The notes beneath the pieces are model-generated. The model had not been told where the DNA came from and did no database searches. It worked only from the letters and a program-made list of their open reading frames with translations. This document shows positions 5,136-8,348 of a stretch of 8,348 nt of DNA, piece after piece. Positions within the stretch are counted from its first letter, which is position 1, and each line of letters opens with the position of its first letter. The position numbers were made by a program, and so were the translations under genes. Source of the DNA: Draconibacterium sp. GTDB lineage: Bacteria > Bacteroidota > Bacteroidia > Bacteroidales > Prolixibacteraceae. The stretch covers positions 1-8,348 of the forward strand of contig JAUVDE010000132.1 in NCBI GenBank assembly GCA_030595485.1, read 5' to 3'.

Positions 5136-7826
5136 TTGTACAAAATAATAGTAACATACTTATTTATTGTTATACCCTTTCTTTTATTCGCTCAGGAGCC
5201 GAGTATTACGCTATCTGAGGAATACGAAATGCCTGTTGATACCTTTATGGGTAGAGGTGGGGAGATTGATACTACTTTAGCAGGATTTGCGCCGTTAGAT
5301 ACTATTGCTACTGATTCGGTGGACAAGCCCTTTTTGAATGAGCCAATTAACTACAATGCTACCGATTCGATGATCGTATCGATTGACGGACAAAAGGTTT
5401 ATTTATACAATGAGGCAAAAGTTACTTACCAGAACATTGAGTTAACTGCTTATTATATTGAATTGGATTTAGAAACCAAAGAGATATATGCTGAAGGAAT
5501 TCTGGATACCTTAGGTGAGATACAGCAAAAGCCAGTGTTTAAGCAAGGTGCCGAGGAATACGAGGTTGAAACACTCCATTATAATTTCGAAACGGAAAAA
5601 GCCTTTATTACAAGCGTTGTTTCTACGCAGGGAGAAGGTTATATACACAGTGACCGTGCAAAAAAAATTGGGTCAGAGGTTTTTATTACCGAAAAAGCAA
5701 AATATACTACCTGCGATGCTGACCATCCTCACTTTTATTTACACTTGACAAAAGCAAAAGTAATTTCGGATAAAAAAATTATAACCGGGCCGGCTTATAT
5801 GGTTCTTGAAGATTTCCCTATTTATTTTCCAATAATTCCCTTTGGTTATTTTCCAAATTCACCCAGCTATTCGTCGGGTATATTAATGCCAACGTATGGT
5901 GAAGAGCAAAATCGTGGTTTTTTCTTACGCGACGGGGGGTATTATTGGGCGGCAAGTCAGTATTTCGACCTTTCAGTGCAAGGCGATATATATTCAAAAG
6001 GGTCGTGGGGAACACGTATTAAAACCAATTATCGGAAACGTTACAAATTTAGCGGCAACTTTGGATTCGACTATGGTATTAATCAATACGGTGAAAAAGG
6101 TTTAGATACTTATCGCAAATCGAAACAGTATAAATTAATGTGGTCGCATTCGCAAGATTCGAAAGCAAATCCTAACCAAACTTTTTCGGCTAGTGTAAAT
6201 TTATCGTCGAGTGGAAATGATCGGGAGAATGCCTACAATACAACCGATTACCTGACAACAACCAAATCGTCGAGTATTTCGTACTCTCGTAAATTTGAAA
6301 ATACACCGTTCAACTTTTCTGCAAACTTACGTCATTCGCAAAATACAAAAGACAGTACCATGTCGCTTTCGTTGCCCGAGATGACTTTTAGCATGGCTAA
6401 AGTTTATCCTTTTCGAAAAAAGGCCAGAAGTGGAAAGATGAAGTTTTACGAGAAGTTTGGTTTGAATTATACGGGTAACTTAAAAAATTCTATTCATGCC
6501 AGAGAAGATGAAATTTTAAGCAGTTCGTTTGCTACTGATTGGAAAAATGGACTTAAACATAATATACCCATTTCATTCCCTAGTTTTAACTTGATGAAAT
6601 ATGTAAACTTTAGCCCGGGTATTAGCTACAACGAAAAGTGGTATTTCAAACAATTCAACTATAACTATGTTGAAGGAGGGAATTTTCCGGATAACCCATC
6701 AGGGATACCAAGTGATATTAGGGTTGATACCGTAACCGGGTTAAACCGTGTTTACGATTATGCATACAGCGTTAGTTCATCGACTAATATTTATGGAATG
6801 TTTATGCCAAGAAACCCAAACTCAAAAATAAAGGGTATTCGACATAAAATGACTCCATCGATTGCCTTTAGTTATCGACCCGATTTTGGTCAAGAGAAGT
6901 TTGGTTATTGGCAAGAAGTTCAGCGTGATTCTACAACATCATATTACGATACTAACTTGGGCGGTGTTTATGGTGGTTCGCCGGGTAGGGGAGAATCGGG
7001 TGCAATTTCTTTCTCGTTAAACAATAATCTTGAAATGAAAATGCTGGACACGCGTGATTCGACAAAGAGTGATGCTGAACAGAAGTTTCGAAAAGTTAAA
7101 ATTATTGATAACCTGAGTTTTGCGAGTTCGTACAATTTAATTGCCGATTCGTTAAATTTGGCTCCAATATCTATTCGGGCACGTACTACAGTTGCAGGAG
7201 TGAGCATTAATATGGGAACTATTCTCGATCCATATATGGTTGACGAAAATTATCGTCGTATTCATAAATATGCTTGGAACGAAAGCAGTGGATTGGGAAA
7301 ACTAGGTAGGATTACCCGTGCCAATTTATCGTTTGGAATGAACTTTAAATCGAAAGATAAAAAAGGAAAAGGAAAAGAAAATAGTGAAAGCAAAGGTCAA
7401 GGTCAAGCTAGTGGGGAAGGGGAAAGTGGTGCTCCGGAAGATACTCCTTTGCTGCCCATTTACAATAATTATGTTGACTTTGATATGCCCTGGGATGTTG
7501 GTTTTGATTATAGTTTAAGCTATTCGGGTGCTTCATCCTCGTATCCAAACGGTAGGGTGACTCAAACATTGGGATTTCGGGGTAACTTAAGTATTACCGA
7601 AAAATGGAAACTAAGTGCCAATACTAACTTTGATATTGAAGCGATGGCATTTTCGTTTACTACCTTTAATTTAACACGCGATTTACACTGTTGGAATATG
7701 TCGTTTAACTTCGTGCCTTTTGGATTCCGAAAAAGTTACAGTTTTACACTTAGTGCATCGTCGTCGATGTTAGCCGATTTAAAACTAAAGAAACAACAAA
7801 GTCACTACGATAATTTTGAGTTTTAA
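5136..7826 (+). CDS. lptD: LPS-assembly outer-membrane protein LptD, Bacteroidota type
   Basis: LptD is the outer-membrane beta-barrel that, with the lipoprotein LptE, places lipopolysaccharide in the outer leaflet. The 896-residue product has a signal peptide (about 1-19, cleavage near FAQ), an Asp/Thr-rich stretch (about 30-75), and an LptA/OstA-like periplasmic domain (about 80-215: DGQKVYLYNEAKVTYQN, then HYNFETEKAFIT). Next comes the family-typical TTCDADHPHFYLHL (191-204) and IPFGYFP (234-240). The remainder (about 240-896) alternates like a barrel and ends in Phe, as many outer-membrane proteins do. Residues about 737-770 form a Lys/Gly/Glu/Ser-rich low-complexity loop. Only two cysteines are visible, Cys193 and Cys852. 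The start must be non-ATG: an in-frame TGA lies at 5118-5120 and the signal peptide follows directly, so TTG at 5136 is the best choice. The length is ordinary for Bacteroidota members. The gene is transcribed away from the amidase/MCE operon and towards ridA. Confidence 0.94.
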   Translation: MYKIIVTYLFIVIPFLLFAQEPSITLSEEYEMPVDTFMGRGGEIDTTLAGFAPLDTIATDSVDKPFLNEPINYNATDSMIVSIDGQKVYLYNEAKVTYQNIELTAYYIELDLETKEIYAEGILDTLGEIQQKPVFKQGAEEYEVETLHYNFETEKAFITSVVSTQGEGYIHSDRAKKIGSEVFITEKAKYTTCDADHPHFYLHLTKAKVISDKKIITGPAYMVLEDFPIYFPIIPFGYFPNSPSYSSGILMPTYGEEQNRGFFLRDGGYYWAASQYFDLSVQGDIYSKGSWGTRIKTNYRKRYKFSGNFGFDYGINQYGEKGLDTYRKSKQYKLMWSHSQDSKANPNQTFSASVNLSSSGNDRENAYNTTDYLTTTKSSSISYSRKFENTPFNFSANLRHSQNTKDSTMSLSLPEMTFSMAKVYPFRKKARSGKMKFYEKFGLNYTGNLKNSIHAREDEILSSSFATDWKNGLKHNIPISFPSFNLMKYVNFSPGISYNEKWYFKQFNYNYVEGGNFPDNPSGIPSDIRVDTVTGLNRVYDYAYSVSSSTNIYGMFMPRNPNSKIKGIRHKMTPSIAFSYRPDFGQEKFGYWQEVQRDSTTSYYDTNLGGVYGGSPGRGESGAISFSLNNNLEMKMLDTRDSTKSDAEQKFRKVKIIDNLSFASSYNLIADSLNLAPISIRARTTVAGVSINMGTILDPYMVDENYRRIHKYAWNESSGLGKLGRITRANLSFGMNFKSKDKKGKGKENSESKGQGQASGEGESGAPEDTPLLPIYNNYVDFDMPWDVGFDYSLSYSGASSSYPNGRVTQTLGFRGNLSITEKWKLSANTNFDIEAMAFSFTTFNLTRDLHCWNMSFNFVPFGFRKSYSFTLSASSSMLADLKLKKQQSHYDNFEF

Positions 7827-7828
7827 AC

Positions 7829-8016
7829 AAAGTTGGTTGGAAGTTAGTGGTTGTATGTTGTTGGTTGATGGTTCGTTCAATCTTAATCAGTCTCAAATTC
7901 AATCTGTTTTCAATCTTAATTTGCGGGTTTTCAGCTTGCAGGTTATACGCTGTTGCTTGTTGGTTTGTTCAATCTCAAATTCAATCTCCATCAATCTCTT
8001 TCAATCAATCATTGAT
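7829..8016. repeat. Degenerate short-repeat spacer between lptD and ridA
   Basis: The spacer is built of imperfect short repeats. CAATCT occurs six times (7878, 7900, 7911, 7970, 7982, 7992). TCTCAAATTCAATCT occurs twice without change (7891-7905 and 7973-7987). The left part (7829-7873) is a GT-rich tract of GTTGGTT/GTTGTTGG units with almost no C. It ends with a 13-bp palindrome, ATCAAT-C-ATTGAT (8004-8016). Short open frames here only translate the repeats. No T-tailed hairpin is visible after lptD, so I cannot name a terminator. Confidence 0.65.
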
Positions 8017-8042
8017 ATTTAACCACCGTTCTTGTATCTTCC
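8012..8042 (+). promoter_or_regulatory. Candidate ridA promoter
   Basis: TTG at 8012-8014, a 20-nt gap, and TATCTTCC at 8035-8042 have the spacing of a Bacteroidota promoter, but the -7 element matches only four of the six fixed positions of TAnnTTTG. The transcript would start near 8049, about 20 nt before the ridA ATG. Confidence 0.28.
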
Positions 8043-8068
8043 CCAAAACAAATAAATAGAATAATATT

Positions 8069-8348
8069 ATGAAACGAATTATTGCAACAGATAAAGCACC
8101 TGCCGCAATTGGTCCTTATAGCCAGGCAGTGGAAGTGAATGGAACTCTTTACATTTCGGGGCAAGTGCCTTTGGTTCCTGAAACTATGAAATTGGTTGAG
8201 GGTGGTATTGTAGAACAAACTCAACGGGTAATGAAAAATATTGAGGCTATTTTAACTGAAGCTGGTTATTCTTTTGCTGATGTGGTTAAGTCGACTTGCT
8301 TGTTAAGTGATATGGCCAACTTTAAAGCCATGAATGAAGTGTATGGTG
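8069..8348 (+). CDS. ridA: RidA-family enamine/imine deaminase, 3' end outside the window
   Basis: RidA (YjgF/YER057c/UK114 family) is a small cytosolic trimer that hydrolyses reactive enamines and imines, such as 2-aminoacrylate made by PLP enzymes from serine or threonine. Ninety-three codons of an expected 125-130 are present. Visible family motifs are GPYSQA with Tyr17, ISGQVPL with Ser30 and Gly31, EQTQRVMKNIEAIL at about 50-63, and the DVVKSTCLLSDMANFKAMNEVYG block before the edge. Tyr17, Ser30 and Gly31 fall at the same numbers as active-site residues in the E. coli protein. The catalytic arginine (Arg105 in E. coli) lies beyond the window, so activity cannot be judged from it. The ATG follows an A-rich leader without Shine-Dalgarno. 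The gene follows lptD by 242 nt in the same direction and may have its own promoter. Confidence 0.94.
   Translation, partial: MKRIIATDKAPAAIGPYSQAVEVNGTLYISGQVPLVPETMKLVEGGIVEQTQRVMKNIEAILTEAGYSFADVVKSTCLLSDMANFKAMNEVYG

Noticed and set aside
4972..5157. A 61-codon - strand frame across the divergent region and the lptD start
   Set aside because: It has no family resemblance, unusual Cys/Tyr/Ile-rich composition from AT-rich non-coding DNA, and overlaps both promoters.
5515..7207. Short frames on both strands within lptD
   Set aside because: All are shadows of the long, well-supported lptD frame.
7878..8016. Possible CRISPR array from regularly recurring CAATCT
   Set aside because: The units are 6-15 nt, unevenly spaced and imperfect, without repeat-spacer structure or cas genes.
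7816..8059. Two overlapping + strand frames of about 70 codons after lptD
   Set aside because: They translate only the repeat-filled spacer and have no start context or similarity to known proteins.
8009..8224. A 71-codon - strand frame overlapping ridA
   Set aside because: It is antisense to the conserved RidA N-terminus.

Overview
The window looks like part of a Bacteroidota chromosome, most likely from the Bacteroidales/Marinilabiliales side. The evidence is AT-rich DNA, start codons without Shine-Dalgarno sequences, a DnaA of the Bacteroidota type, a Bacteroidota-type LptD, and remains of an S46 dipeptidyl-peptidase, a family common in this phylum. This placement rests on protein character only; no 16S or search was available.

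Layout. Positions 1-656 hold two broken genes facing each other: the middle part of an S46 peptidase (+ strand, entering from the left edge) and the N-terminal third of an EamA/DMT transporter (- strand, with an internal frameshift). They meet near 338-363, where both strands look like genuine coding sequence at once. This is either a deletion scar or an assembly misjoin. Next, on the - strand, come a strong intrinsic terminator (664-695) and complete dnaA (701-2128). A 286-bp non-coding gap follows, then an apparent two-gene - strand operon: an N-acetylmuramoyl-L-alanine amidase (3718-4920) and, downstream of it, an MCE/MlaD-family protein (2415-3668). A 215-bp divergent intergenic region (4921-5135) carries inverted repeats and one candidate -7 element. 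On the + strand follow lptD (5136-7826), which must use a non-ATG start, a 242-bp spacer of degenerate short repeats, and the first three quarters of ridA, cut by the right edge.

How the genes work together. Amidase, MCE protein and LptD form an envelope-biogenesis block: peptidoglycan cleavage, lipid transport between membranes, and insertion of lipopolysaccharide into the outer membrane. The most interesting protein observation is that the amidase and the MCE protein end in what looks like the same roughly 85-100-residue SPOR-like tail, so the two operon partners may be directed to the same place in the envelope. DnaA (replication initiation) and RidA (enamine/imine deaminase) are housekeeping genes.

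I found no defence system, CRISPR array, insertion sequence, tRNA or rRNA. Most of the window is ordinary core genome. The items worth a second look are the shared C-terminal tail, the junction of two broken genes, the TTG start of lptD and the repeat-filled spacer.
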